Assembly (NCBI RefSeq): GCF_024606225.1
Contig: NZ_JAGRPU010000024.1
Location: forward strand, 1-64,000
Reading direction: 5' to 3'
Origin: Endozoicomonas sp. ISHI1
Lineage (GTDB): Bacteria; Pseudomonadota; Gammaproteobacteria; Pseudomonadales; Endozoicomonadaceae
DNA: 64,000 bases
Below are positions 9,515 through 19,097 of this stretch, piece by piece (within the stretch, counting starts at the first letter, position 1; the number at the start of each line of letters is the position of its first letter). Below the pieces are notes generated by a model. It did no database searches. It was not told the DNA's origin and saw only the letters and a program-made list of their open reading frames with translations. A program made the position numbers and the translations under genes.

Positions 9515-10969
9515 TCAGAGTTCATCCCTTGAATCAAGGAGATTCGGCTTCACAACGCCCTTTTCGTCCACCACATGGGTAGTAAAAGAATGGAAGTAGT
9601 TCAATCCGGTTAATGGATAGCTCAGCCCCTCCAGCTTGTCGGGGCGGGTGTAGCTTGCAGAAGCTTTTTCCCAATTGCATTGCCTGGGCACTATCCAGGC
9701 ACCTTTTTTCCACGCTTCTCCAGAGGTCAGACCGGTATCGCATTGATAAACATACTGCCCAAAACCATTAAAGTCTGCTTCTGCAGAAAAGATGATGCCC
9801 TTTTTCATACTGATCATATGATGATGCGCATAGCGTTTTTTCTTATCTTCAGAGGCTGGCAGTAAATCAGAATGATCCTGAAAGTCATGGGTGACTCTGA
9901 ATGTTTTGGGATAACCGTCTTCAAGCAAAGGAGGTTCCTTACCATCCAGTACTTTTGAGCTCACCGCTTTTCCCCAGGCACCAATATAAGCCATGCTTAC
10001 CGGCTCTACAGGGTATCGAACAACGACCAACTGGTGATGCTTGCCCCTGAGCACCATTGACCGGGTATAAGGATCAACATTGAGGCCACTGAAGTCTCCC
10101 CTTAAAGAGGAGTTCTCGCCAACTACGTGTATTGCTAATAAATCGCTCGTCGTATAGCGGGTTTCACCAAACTGCACCAGACCATCCCCTTTCGCATTGA
10201 TCGGTTCATCCTTTATATCAACCCAATGGCTGGCAGGTTCTCCACCCTCGAGGGCGAGACTTTGCAGGATAGCCCTGGAGTAATAACTCTGCGGTTTCTT
10301 CAGATTTCTTTGCATGACACCCAGGACATGGAAAGTTCCTTCTTTATCCTGATAAATATCTAAACCGGTCACGGGCTTGGAGTGATCAACCCCCTCTCGG
10401 CTATCCCCCATTGGAAGATAGCTTCCCCATCTCGAATTTACCCAAGCCGGAACCGTCACCAGTTGCTCCTTATCGATGTCGATGATAAAAAGATTTCCGT
10501 GCTGGGCGGCAAACAACCAGTTTTTTTTATAGCGCCGATTAAATTCGGCACTGTGGGCCAGATAAACAGGCGAGTTGGCATGAGGTAAGAGGTAACCAAG
10601 ATTAGGTGATGGTGAAACTATCATGAAATCGAATTTTCCATGAGTCCCAATAAACACCCGACCGTTAGAACAACCAAAGGCAAACTGGTTGTTACCCAGA
10701 GGCTTATGAAATGTACTCAAACTGTGATGATGCGCCAAGGTTATGTTGGTCAGGGGAATATTGGTAAATTCATTCATCACACAGCCGGGAAGGTAATCAT
10801 TAAAAACCGTTTTCCAGGCTTTGCTGCCTGCCGTGCTTTCAATAACAACGGCGTTGCCATCTCTATTGACAGCTCCGAGCTGAAATACCACGGTTTCCTC
10901 AGCATGTGAATTCAACGAGGATACCAGCGTGACAGACGACAAAATCAGGGCTTTAAGTGTCCGGATCAT
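9515..10969 (-). CDS. Secreted protein of unknown function, copy 1 (484 aa)
   Basis: Unrecognised exported protein. Signal peptide MIRTLKALILSS then VTLVSSLNSHA, cleaved before EETVV. GGGAGG lies just upstream of the ATG. The mature part alternates short beta-like segments (VFQLGAVNRDGNAVV, FAFGCSNGRVFIG, WLFAAQHGNLFIIDID, TGLDIYQDKEGTFHVLGVM). That recalls a beta-propeller, but no family is certain. Four or more cysteines (GCVMN, FGCSNG, QCDTG, RQCNWE) could pair in the periplasm or outside. It is a tandem duplicate of the gene at 11248-12732, nearly colinear over the full length. Confidence 0.8.
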   Translation of the reverse strand: MIRTLKALILSSVTLVSSLNSHAEETVVFQLGAVNRDGNAVVIESTAGSKAWKTVFNDYLPGCVMNEFTNIPLTNITLAHHHSLSTFHKPLGNNQFAFGCSNGRVFIGTHGKFDFMIVSPSPNLGYLLPHANSPVYLAHSAEFNRRYKKNWLFAAQHGNLFIIDIDKEQLVTVPAWVNSRWGSYLPMGDSREGVDHSKPVTGLDIYQDKEGTFHVLGVMQRNLKKPQSYYSRAILQSLALEGGEPASHWVDIKDEPINAKGDGLVQFGETRYTTSDLLAIHVVGENSSLRGDFSGLNVDPYTRSMVLRGKHHQLVVVRYPVEPVSMAYIGAWGKAVSSKVLDGKEPPLLEDGYPKTFRVTHDFQDHSDLLPASEDKKKRYAHHHMISMKKGIIFSAEADFNGFGQYVYQCDTGLTSGEAWKKGAWIVPRQCNWEKASASYTRPDKLEGLSYPLTGLNYFHSFTTHVVDEKGVVKPNLLDSRDEL

Positions 10970-11127
10970 ACAAACCTCCCTATCAGGGTAATAGTGTAAC
11001 TACGAGTAAATGGCCTCTGAGTGTTTTGACTCAGTAAATTGCCAAGGGTTCAATGAAACGGACAAGTTTAGACAAACGGGCTTAGTACGCCACAGAGTGG
11101 AAAAGGCAAGAAAGGCAGGTCAGGCCG

Positions 11128-11240
11128 ACCGGGCACAGACCGTCATTTTGAAGGCATCATCTTCTTGCCTGACAACTCGGTAGCCAGCAGTTCATGTTCA
11201 TAGGTGACGGGATGTGGACGCCCCTGCCCTTTTCGGAGCT
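11128..11240 (-). pseudogene. Fragment of the XRE-cupin regulator gene left by a tandem duplication
   Basis: The segment from ACCGGGCACAGACCGTC to GACGCCCCTGCCCTTTTCGG matches, with point changes, the middle of the regulator gene at about 13079-13193. Just before it, 11025-11125 matches the spacer at about 12790-12880. The duplicated unit therefore carried one secreted-protein gene plus part of the regulator, and an internal piece of the regulator has since been lost. It is not translatable as a regulator. Confidence 0.8.
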
Positions 11241-11247
11241 AGTCCTG

Positions 11248-12732
11248 TTAGAGTTCATCTCTTGGTCTAGGATGATTGGGATTAATAACGCTCGTTTTTT
11301 CCTCCACCTGAGCTATGAAGGGATGGATTTCGTCCATTACCCGGGTCGTGAAAGAATGATAGTAGTTTAATCCCGTTAATCGATAGTTCAGCCCCTCCAG
11401 CTTGTCGGGTCGGGTGAATCTGGCAGAAGCTTTTTCCCAATTGCATTGCCTGGGCTCTATCCAGGCACCTTTTTTCCAGGCTTCTCCAGAGGTCAGACCG
11501 GTATCGCATTGATAGACGTACTGACCAAAACCCTCGGAGTCTGCTTCTGCAGAAAAGATAATGCCTTTTTTCATACTGATCATATGATGGTGTGCATAAC
11601 GTTTCTTCTTATCTTCAGTGACCGGCAGTAGATCAGAATCATACTTCAGGTCATGGGTGACTCTGAATGTCTTGGGATAACCATCTTTAAGCAGCGGAGG
11701 CTCTTTGCCATCCAGTTTTTTTGAGCTTACCGATTTTCCCCAGGCACCAGCGACATAACCCACATTTACCGGTTCTACAGGGTATCGAATAATGACCAGC
11801 TGGTGATACTTACCCCTTAGCACCATTGCCCGGGTATAAGGGTCAACATTGAGGCCACTGAGGTCTCCTCTTAAAGAGGAATTCGTACCAGGGTGGTGTA
11901 TCCCATTTTCCACATCTGTTATAAACAGGGTTTCACCAAACTGTAACAGACCATCTCCTGCCTTGTTGATCGGTTCATCGTCTATTTCATGCCAATAGCT
12001 GTAGGGGATTCCATCTTTGAGCGTTACACGTTGCAGGAGCGCTCTGGAATAATGACTCTGCTTTTTCTCCAGTTTTCTTTGCATAACACCCAACACATGG
12101 AAAGTCCCTTTTTTGTCCTGGTAGATATCCAGCCCGGTCATGGGCATAGAGTAATCAACACCCATGCGGAAATCCCACATAGAGAGGTAGTTTCCTTCTA
12201 CCCAGTCCGGAAACGTCACCAGCTGCCTCTTGTCGATATCGATAATAAACAGGTGTCCATGCTGGGCAGCAAACAACCAGTTTTTCTTGTAGCGCTGATT
12301 AAATTCGACACTGTGGGCGAGATAAACAGGTGAGTTGGCATAGGGTAAATTGAAGTAACCAAGATTAGGAGATGGAGAATTTACCGAGAAAGGCTCCTCT
12401 CCTTCGCCCCCAACAAACACCAAACCGTTAGAACAACCAAAAGCAAACCGGTTGTTTCCCAGGGGCATGTGAAAAGAACTCAGACTGTAACGATGAGCCA
12501 TAGTTTTGCTGGTCAGGGGGATATTGGTAAATTCATTCATTACACAACCGGGAAGGTTGCCATTAAAAACCGTTTTCCAAGCCTTGCTACCTGGACTGCT
12601 TTCGATAACAACTGCGTTACCGTCGCTGTTGACCGCTCCAAGCTGAAACACCAATGTTTCCTTAGCCTGTGAATTCGGTGAGGAAAGCAGCGTGACAGAT
12701 GAAAACAACAGGGCTTTAAGAGTCCGAATCAT
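11248..12732 (-). CDS. Secreted protein of unknown function, copy 2 (494 aa)
   Basis: Paralogue of the gene at 9515-10969. The start is placed at 12732 (MIRTLKALLFSS, signal ending NSQA before KETLV) because GAGG precedes it and the sister gene begins identically; a longer in-frame start at 12780 adds an unrelated stretch. Conserved blocks include FQLGAVNSDGNAVVIES, GCVMNEFTNIPLT, FAFGCSNGLVF, WLFAAQHGHLFIIDID, YAHHHMISMKKGIIFSAEAD and VYQCDTGLTSGEAWKKGAW. It differs from copy 1 mainly in small indels and a C-terminal insertion of about ten residues (HPFIAQVEEK). Function is unknown; the HHH motif and conserved cysteines could bind metal, which is speculation. Confidence 0.8.
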   Translation of the reverse strand: MIRTLKALLFSSVTLLSSPNSQAKETLVFQLGAVNSDGNAVVIESSPGSKAWKTVFNGNLPGCVMNEFTNIPLTSKTMAHRYSLSSFHMPLGNNRFAFGCSNGLVFVGGEGEEPFSVNSPSPNLGYFNLPYANSPVYLAHSVEFNQRYKKNWLFAAQHGHLFIIDIDKRQLVTFPDWVEGNYLSMWDFRMGVDYSMPMTGLDIYQDKKGTFHVLGVMQRKLEKKQSHYSRALLQRVTLKDGIPYSYWHEIDDEPINKAGDGLLQFGETLFITDVENGIHHPGTNSSLRGDLSGLNVDPYTRAMVLRGKYHQLVIIRYPVEPVNVGYVAGAWGKSVSSKKLDGKEPPLLKDGYPKTFRVTHDLKYDSDLLPVTEDKKKRYAHHHMISMKKGIIFSAEADSEGFGQYVYQCDTGLTSGEAWKKGAWIEPRQCNWEKASARFTRPDKLEGLNYRLTGLNYYHSFTTRVMDEIHPFIAQVEEKTSVINPNHPRPRDEL

Positions 12733-12875
12733 AAAAACCTCGAAATCAGGGCAATGGATGAAGCCATAAGCGCCAGGCACTTATGAAGTTTGACTCAACA
12801 AATTGCCAAGAGCTCAATGAAGCGGACAAGTTTAGACTAGCGGGCTGAATAAGCCACACATCAGGAAAGGCAAGG

Positions 12876-13523
12876 TCAGGCGGTCACCCAGAGAATAACG
12901 GCATCTTCCTCGCTGAGGGAAATCAGAGCATGCCCCATCTCGGCATCGTAATAGGTGCTATCACCCTCATTGAGCTCTACCGGTTGATAAAACTCTGTGT
13001 AGAGCATGATTTTGCCACTGAGAACCAGCAAAAATTCTTCACCCTCATGCCTGACCCAATCCTGATAATCCTCAAATGACCGGGCACAAACCGTCGTTTT
13101 GAAGGGCACCATCTTCTTGCCCGACAATTCAGTGGCCAGCAGTTCATGTTCGTAGGTGGTGGTGGGATGTGGACGCCCCTGCCCTTTTCGGGTGATGTCC
13201 CTGCGCCCGCTGGCTGCTTTCTTTTCTGCAGGCTGGGTGAACAACTGAGGAATATCAATACCCAGCCCTCTTACCAGTTTGGTTACAGCGGTGAAGGTGG
13301 GCGATATCTGCTCATTTTCTATCTTGGAGAGTGTTGATCGGGCGAGGCCAGTTTTCTGACTGGCTTCTTCCAGTGTCAGATTAAGACTCAGACGGATTTC
13401 CCGGACTCGCTGTCCCAGTTGCAACGGCTCAACAGCGTCCTCCCTGTGACTGCGGGAGATGATGACCGACTGTTTTTCCTTCTCTAAAAAGTGCGCCTGC
13501 TCTGATATTTCCTGCTCTGACAT
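12876..13523 (-). CDS. XRE-cupin transcriptional regulator
   Basis: Regulator of 215 aa: an N-terminal helix-turn-helix of the XRE/Cro type (about residues 35-90; LRVREIRLSLNLTLEEASQ-like, then TGLARSTLSKIENEQISP) and a C-terminal small cupin domain (about 145-213; WVRHEGEEFLLVLSGKIML, YYDAEMGHALISLSEEDA). Such proteins usually sense a small metabolite in the cupin and repress neighbouring transport or catabolic genes. It is divergent from the alanine symporter at 13811, with a shared 287-bp promoter region, so control of that symporter is a reasonable inference. Part of the gene was copied into 11128-11240. Confidence 0.88.
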   Translation of the reverse strand: MSEQEISEQAHFLEKEKQSVIISRSHREDAVEPLQLGQRVREIRLSLNLTLEEASQKTGLARSTLSKIENEQISPTFTAVTKLVRGLGIDIPQLFTQPAEKKAASGRRDITRKGQGRPHPTTTYEHELLATELSGKKMVPFKTTVCARSFEDYQDWVRHEGEEFLLVLSGKIMLYTEFYQPVELNEGDSTYYDAEMGHALISLSEEDAVILWVTA

Positions 13524-13810
13524 TTATAGTTATCTCGACATCCAGACGTGCTTGATACTATATAAGGTTCCCGAAAAAAGAAATAAGCTACCCGGAAATT
13601 AAACTCTCTAAAAAAGTGCCAAAGAACATTCAGCGTTGTATTTACTCAATTATTTCATTAAGTTAGGCGTACTGTCAGGATAAGAAACCTTAAAACTATC
13701 CGTCTCGTCCTGACCCTGATCATCTAACTGAACTGACACCCTTTGGCGTCACATAACAAAGAACCAAGAACAATAACAGAACAGCAAATAGCGTGGAGTA
13801 AAGTTTCAAA
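13524..13810. promoter_or_regulatory. Divergent promoter region, regulator / symporter
   Basis: The 287-bp AT-rich spacer between the XRE-cupin gene and the symporter must hold both promoters. I see no confident operator palindrome and no glycine-riboswitch consensus, although riboswitches precede some symporters of this family. Confidence 0.4.
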
Positions 13811-15181
13811 ATGGAAACACTGACCGAAATCATCGGTGCCATTAATGGCGTCGTATGGGGACCCATGATGTTGGTCCTCATGCTGGGGGTAGGACTATTC
13901 CTGATGCTGGGCCTGCGACTGATGCCCATCCTGAAGCTGGGCACCGGCTTTAAGCTTCTCTGGCAAGGCCGCAGCGCCGAGTCCGGTGACTCCGGCGAAA
14001 TCCCTCCCTTCCAGGCCCTGATGACTGCCCTTTCTGCCACCATCGGTACCGGTAACATTGCCGGTGTTGCCACTGCCGTCTTTATGGGGGGCCCCGGTGC
14101 GCTGTTCTGGATGTGGTGTACTGCTCTGGTGGGTATGGCAACCAAATTCTCAGAAGCCGTACTGGCCGTTAAATTCCGTGAGGTCGACGAAAACGGCAAG
14201 CACTACGGGGGCCCAATGTACTATATCAAAAATGGTCTGGGTTCGCGCTGGACGTGGCTGGGCACCGCCTTCGCTATTTTCGGTGCCATTGCCGGCTTCG
14301 GCATCGGCAACACCGTTCAGTCCAACTCGGTGGCTGACGTTCTGCATAGTAACTTCAACCTGCCTCCTGTGGTGACCGGTTTTATTCTGATGTTCCTGGT
14401 GGGTGCTGTCCTGATTGGCGGCATCCGTCGTATCGGTGCGGTTGCCAGTACTCTGGTTCCCCTGATGGCCACTGCCTATCTGGTGGCTGGTCTGGTTGTT
14501 CTGGCTATCAATGCTGATCAAATTCCTGCCGCCCTCAGCCTGGTCTTCACGCACGCCTTTACGCCTACTGCGGCTACCGGCGGTTTTGCAGGCGCTGCGG
14601 TATGGGCCGCCATTCGTTTTGGTGTCGCTCGCGGTGTGTTCTCTAACGAAGCCGGTCTGGGTTCTGCGCCTATCGCTCATGCGGCAGCCAAAACCAACGA
14701 CCCGGTTCGTCAGGGACTGATTGCCATGCTGGGTACTTTCCTGGACACTATCATTGTCTGTTCCATCACCGGTCTGGTCATCATAACTTCCGGTGCCTGG
14801 ACTTCGGGGGCGACCGGTGCCGCGCTGACTTCTGCCGCTTTTGCTGAAGCACTGCCGGGGGTCGGTAATTACGTGGTTGCCATATCTCTTGCCATCTTTG
14901 CCTTTACGACCATTCTGGGCTGGAGCTTCTACGGCGAGCGTTGCGTAGTATTCCTGATGGGTCCAAGAGCCGTGAAAGCCTACCGTTTCCTTTGGATCGT
15001 AGCGGTTCCAGTGGGCGCTACTGTCAGCCTGGATTTCATCTGGCTCGTAGCTGACACTATGAACGCTATGATGGCTATTCCCAACCTGATTGCCCTGGCA
15101 CTGCTTAGCCCGGTGGTATTCAGGCTGGTGCGTGAATACTTTGGCAAGCAATCTGAAACATCAGAGGCAGTCACTGACTAA
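13811..15181 (+). CDS. Alanine/glycine:Na+ symporter (AGCS family)
   Basis: Inner-membrane sodium-coupled amino-acid transporter of 456 aa with about ten hydrophobic segments. AGCS signatures are FQALMTALSATIGTGNIAGV (about residues 66-85), GGPGALFWMWCTALVGMATKF, GGPMYYIKNGLG and GVARGVFSNEAGLGSAPIAHAAA. It imports alanine and/or glycine with Na+, which fits the Na+-based energetics implied by nqr and the glycine catabolism genes gcvP/gcvT and sdaA. Codon use is strongly biased, suggesting high expression. Its regulator is likely the divergent XRE-cupin protein. Confidence 0.93.
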   Translation: METLTEIIGAINGVVWGPMMLVLMLGVGLFLMLGLRLMPILKLGTGFKLLWQGRSAESGDSGEIPPFQALMTALSATIGTGNIAGVATAVFMGGPGALFWMWCTALVGMATKFSEAVLAVKFREVDENGKHYGGPMYYIKNGLGSRWTWLGTAFAIFGAIAGFGIGNTVQSNSVADVLHSNFNLPPVVTGFILMFLVGAVLIGGIRRIGAVASTLVPLMATAYLVAGLVVLAINADQIPAALSLVFTHAFTPTAATGGFAGAAVWAAIRFGVARGVFSNEAGLGSAPIAHAAAKTNDPVRQGLIAMLGTFLDTIIVCSITGLVIITSGAWTSGATGAALTSAAFAEALPGVGNYVVAISLAIFAFTTILGWSFYGERCVVFLMGPRAVKAYRFLWIVAVPVGATVSLDFIWLVADTMNAMMAIPNLIALALLSPVVFRLVREYFGKQSETSEAVTD

Positions 15182-15391
15182 AAAGAGCTCTAACCAGCTC
15201 CAACGAAGGTGCAAACAGATCTACCATCTGTTTGCACCTCTCTTCATCACCCTCTCGTCATTAAGTACTTCACTCCTTGCCCAAACCCTGATAAATATTC
15301 AGAGAGCCATAAAAAAGCACTACCCGCCTGCCCTGTCACTGCTAATATTCCAGAAACCTGTCGTTTCAGTTAGTGGTCAGGAGTCTTTTTT

Positions 15392-16768
15392 ATGGCCAGT
15401 AAAGATATCAGGAACCATCGAATGTCTGACGAGGTTTATCAGGAGAATTTTTCTGATATCAAGCCTCCACTGTCGTTTTATCAGTCCAGACTGGAAGCAG
15501 GTCGCTGCCTCTATTGTCATGATGCCCCCTGCATCTCTGCCTGCCCGACAGGTATTAACATTCCCTCGTTTATCCATCGAATCGCTGATCAAAATGTGGA
15601 CGGTGCTGCCCAGGTTATTCTGGAAGAAAACATTCTCGGGGGGAGCTGTGCCCGGGTTTGTCCAACAGAAGTCCTTTGTGAGCAGGCCTGCGTTCGCAAT
15701 CACCCGCCAGAATGTAAACCCGTAATGATAGGCCGCTTGCAAAGGTTCGCTATTGACCATCGGCAGACAGCTGCTCACCCATTTATCCGCGCGCAGACAA
15801 CAGGCCGAAGCGTCGCGGTTGTGGGTGCAGGTCCTGCCGGCCTGGCCTGCGCACACAAGTTGGCCAGACTGGGGCATGACATCACCGTATTCGATGCTCA
15901 TAGCAAACCCGGCGGGCTCAATGAGTACGGCATAGCTGCTTACAAACTGGTAGAGGACTACGCCCAGAAGGAAATCAGATTCATTTTCGAAATCGGTGGT
16001 ATAACCCTTGAAGCAGGCAGCAGAATCAATCTTGGCCACCAGCTTGCCGACCTGTCTGTTCAGTTTGATGCGGTCTTTCTTGGCATTGGACTGGAGTCTG
16101 CGAAATCCCTTGGGCTGCCTGATGAGCCATCCGAAGGCGTTGAGGAAGCCCTTGGAGCCATCAAAACGCTTCGTCAGACCAAAAACCTGGCTGAGCTGCC
16201 AGTGGCTTCAAGGGTGGTTGTGATCGGCGGTGGTAATACAGCCATTGATATAGCCTGCCAAATGCGCCGGTTGGGAGCAGAAGAAGTCACACTCGCTTAT
16301 CGAAGAGGTATTCAACAGATGTCAGCGACCCATCATGAACAGTTATTCGCAAAAGAAAACGGTGTTCGCATTATTCCCTGGATGAAACCCACAGGCTTTG
16401 AATCAAAAGCCGGGCAATTACGTGGCGTTCGTTTTGTGAGAACAGCAGAGGCTCCTACTGGCGAGTTGATTGAAACCGGCGAGCAAATAACGATGACTGC
16501 CGACCGGGCATACAAGGCCATTGGCCAGACCATAACAGCGGACAGTTTTGCTTACGGAAAACTGGCCCTTAGCAAGAATGGAAAAATCAGGGTGAACGAT
16601 CAATTCAGGACATCTATCAGTAATGTCTGGGCAGGAGGTGACTGTGTCGATAAAGGGGAGGATCTCACTGTCCATGCGGTTCAGCATGGCAAACTGGCTG
16701 CTCAAGCTATCCATCAGTTCCTGCAACCGCCCGAAGTACAGGTAGAACAAGGCGATGGCAGACCTTAG
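15392..16768 (+). CDS. preT: Dihydropyrimidine dehydrogenase subunit PreT
   Basis: NADH-oxidising subunit of the NAD-dependent dihydropyrimidine dehydrogenase, which interconverts uracil/thymine and their dihydro forms. At 458 aa it has N-terminal Fe-S cysteines (C39, C42, C47, C51 in CLYCHDAPCISACPTG; C86, C90, C96, C100), then FAD binding VAVVGAGPAGLACA (about 142) and NAD binding VVVIGGGNTAIDIACQ (about 270), ending in a second FAD motif VWAGGDCVDKGEDLTVHA. The ATG at 15392 follows AGGAG at a good distance. The stop overlaps the start of preA by 14 bp, implying translational coupling. Confidence 0.93.
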   Translation: MASKDIRNHRMSDEVYQENFSDIKPPLSFYQSRLEAGRCLYCHDAPCISACPTGINIPSFIHRIADQNVDGAAQVILEENILGGSCARVCPTEVLCEQACVRNHPPECKPVMIGRLQRFAIDHRQTAAHPFIRAQTTGRSVAVVGAGPAGLACAHKLARLGHDITVFDAHSKPGGLNEYGIAAYKLVEDYAQKEIRFIFEIGGITLEAGSRINLGHQLADLSVQFDAVFLGIGLESAKSLGLPDEPSEGVEEALGAIKTLRQTKNLAELPVASRVVVIGGGNTAIDIACQMRRLGAEEVTLAYRRGIQQMSATHHEQLFAKENGVRIIPWMKPTGFESKAGQLRGVRFVRTAEAPTGELIETGEQITMTADRAYKAIGQTITADSFAYGKLALSKNGKIRVNDQFRTSISNVWAGGDCVDKGEDLTVHAVQHGKLAAQAIHQFLQPPEVQVEQGDGRP

Positions 16769-17990
16769 CTGCGAGTTTCTCGGGATTCAGTCTCCCAATC
16801 CATTCTGGTTAGCTTCAGCGCCACCCACGGATAAGGCATACAACATTTGCCGGGCATTTTCTGCAGGCTGGGGAGGAGCTGTCTGGAAAACTCTGGGCGA
16901 AGATCCGCCACCAGCCAATGTTTGCTCAAGGTATTCCGCTCATCGGGATACTCATGGGCGGATTCTGGGCATCAACAACATTGAACTGATTTCTGATCGA
17001 CCGTTACAAGTTAACCTGGATGAAATCAAACAAACCAAGAAAGACTGGCCCGACCGGGCTTTAGTTGTCTCCCTGATGGTGCCCTGTAAAGAAGAGAGCT
17101 GGAAACGTATTCTCAACCAGGTTGAAGCCACTGACTGTGACGGTGTCGAACTCAATTTTGGTTGCCCCCACGGCATGCCGGAGCTGGGCATGGGAGCGGC
17201 TGTAGGGCAAGTACCCGAACTCATTACTAAAGTCACGCGATGGTGTAAACAACATACACGACTGCCGGTTATCGTTAAGCTGACGCCTAATGTCACCGAT
17301 ATTGTCCAGACAGCCATTGCCGCTCAGGCAGGTGGCGCGAATGCTGTCTCACTGATCAATACCATTAACTCCATTACCAGCATCAATCTTGATACCATGG
17401 TTGGCTATCCACCCGTAGGCAATCATTGCACCAGCGGCGGTTATTGCGGCGAGGCCGTAAAGCCTATTGCCCTGAACATGGTGGGGCAACTGGCACGGCA
17501 CGATGAGACAGCCAAACTCAGTGTATCCGCTATGGGCGGCATCACGACCTGGAGAGATGCTGCAGAATACCTGTCATTGGGGGCAACAACCCTGCAGGTA
17601 TGCACAGCGGTGATGCTGAATGGATTTAAGATCATTGATGAGCTGGTAGACGGACTCTCAAGATGGATGGATCAGAAAGGTTACCGGACACTGTCTGAAT
17701 TTCGTGGGGCAGCGGTTGCCAGCCTGACTGACTGGAACAAACTGGATCTGACCTATAAAAGTGTTGCTCACATTGACCAGAGCCATTGTATCCAGTGTGG
17801 CCGTTGTTTTGCCGCTTGTGAAGATACTGAACATCAGGCTATAGCCTTTCAAACATCTGATGATGGAAAAGACCGGACGTTTGAAGTCATTACGGGGGAG
17901 TGTGTGGGTTGCAATCTATGTCAGATCACCTGTCCAGTTGAGGGGTGTATCACGATGATTAATCCTCCCGGGTCCAATCCAGAACTATAA
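16755..17990 (+). CDS. preA: Dihydropyrimidine dehydrogenase subunit PreA
   Basis: FMN-containing catalytic subunit (411 aa) partnering PreT. The TIM barrel carries NPFWLASAPPT near the N-terminus, ELNFGCPHGMPELGMGAAVGQ in the middle and the active-site cysteine loop CTSGGYCGEAVKPIA. The C-terminus has two [4Fe-4S] clusters: CIQCGRCFAACED and CVGCNLCQITCP. Together with codA this gives a route from cytosine through uracil to dihydrouracil. The later enzymes (dihydropyrimidinase, beta-ureidopropionase) are not in the window. Confidence 0.94.
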   Translation: MADLSCEFLGIQSPNPFWLASAPPTDKAYNICRAFSAGWGGAVWKTLGEDPPPANVCSRYSAHRDTHGRILGINNIELISDRPLQVNLDEIKQTKKDWPDRALVVSLMVPCKEESWKRILNQVEATDCDGVELNFGCPHGMPELGMGAAVGQVPELITKVTRWCKQHTRLPVIVKLTPNVTDIVQTAIAAQAGGANAVSLINTINSITSINLDTMVGYPPVGNHCTSGGYCGEAVKPIALNMVGQLARHDETAKLSVSAMGGITTWRDAAEYLSLGATTLQVCTAVMLNGFKIIDELVDGLSRWMDQKGYRTLSEFRGAAVASLTDWNKLDLTYKSVAHIDQSHCIQCGRCFAACEDTEHQAIAFQTSDDGKDRTFEVITGECVGCNLCQITCPVEGCITMINPPGSNPEL

Positions 17991-18056
17991 ATTGGCAAAG
18001 ATCACTCAACTAGCCTGGGTGGTGTTTTTCAAGGTAGTTGTCCCGATGACCAAGTT

Positions 18057-19097
18057 TTAGGCTGCTATTTTGATACAGTCAGCAGCCCCTGATTCCCGTT
18101 CCGGGTTTAACGCAACAGAACCAACTGGTTCCCAGTTCCTGCACTTGCCAGACCAACGCAACGGATTTTTCTCACGTGCTTTCTTGTACACCCGTTTTCG
18201 CTGCTCCAGTATCGCTTTGTCACATCCATCATGACGCTGTTCTGGTGTCACAAAGCGAATAGAGCTATGGCGGTGCTCTTGGTTGTAAAACCTGACAAAC
18301 GACAGCATCCAATTTCTGCTTTCTTCCAGTGTCAGAAAACCTTGGGACGGCCATTGCGGACAATACTTCAATGTCTTAAATACGGACTCTGCAAAAGCGT
18401 TATCATTACTCACTCTTGGTCGGCTATGCGACGGTATGATGCCAAGGTCTGCCAGTTTTGATTGGAATGTATGCGACGTCATTGGTGCTCCGTTGTCAGA
18501 GTGCAGAACCATCGGCTTGTTAACACATCGCTCAGCGACTACAGCCCTGTTAATCAAGCTACTAGCCAGTTCCCCTGACTCTTTGTCGTGTACTTCCCAC
18601 GCAACAATTTTACGGCTGTATATATCCAGGATGAGGTATAGATACCAAAACTGACCGCGCACCTTCGACGGAAAGTAGCTAATGTCCCAACACCACACTT
18701 GGCTAGGGCCAGAAGCTACATACGTGGTCGGCTTACTGCTTTTTGATCGCCTCTTTGATCGTCCTCTATGATGATGCTGGTCATGTTTTTTTAGTACCCG
18801 GTAGAAGCTCGATTCTGAAGCAATATATTCACCCTTATCTGCCAGCATCGGCACAATTTGCGAGGGTGGCAAGCTGGCATTTTCTGGCTTATTGCATACT
18901 GTCAGAATACGCTGCTCCTCCTCTTCTGTCAGCTTATTAGACGGTGATAATCGTAAGGCTCCAGGCCGTTTGTCAGGAATTACCTGGCCCGTGTTGTCAC
19001 GCCACCGATTCAATCTCTTTAAAGACACCAGTAGTTGTTCTGCAGCCTTCCAGCGGGGCGCCCCGTTTGCTGTGGCCTCATCAAACCATGTCAGCAA
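18057..19097 (-). CDS. IS3-family transposase OrfB (integrase core)
   Basis: DDE transposase of 346 aa. It has an N-terminal helical region with NKLTEEEEQRILTVCNKPE and LPPSQIVPMLADKGEYIAS, and a basic linker RGRSKRRSKSSKP. The rve domain has catalytic residues visible as D in WCWDISYFPSK, D in LHSDNGAPM and E in NDNAFAESVFKTLKY. The triad is complete, so this part could still act if expressed. In this family OrfB is normally made by frameshifting from orfA. Here orfA carries two nonsense codons, so production is doubtful. Confidence 0.88.
   Translation of the reverse strand: MLTWFDEATANGAPRWKAAEQLLVSLKRLNRWRDNTGQVIPDKRPGALRLSPSNKLTEEEEQRILTVCNKPENASLPPSQIVPMLADKGEYIASESSFYRVLKKHDQHHHRGRSKRRSKSSKPTTYVASGPSQVWCWDISYFPSKVRGQFWYLYLILDIYSRKIVAWEVHDKESGELASSLINRAVVAERCVNKPMVLHSDNGAPMTSHTFQSKLADLGIIPSHSRPRVSNDNAFAESVFKTLKYCPQWPSQGFLTLEESRNWMLSFVRFYNQEHRHSSIRFVTPEQRHDGCDKAILEQRKRVYKKAREKNPLRWSGKCRNWEPVGSVALNPERESGAADCIKIAA

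Noticed and set aside
13524-13810. Possible glycine riboswitch before the AGCS symporter
   Set aside because: The conserved aptamer elements could not be found in the spacer; a cupin regulator is divergently encoded instead.
14150-15151. 333-residue minus-strand frame
   Set aside because: Antisense to the alanine symporter, whose membrane segments and motifs are unambiguous.
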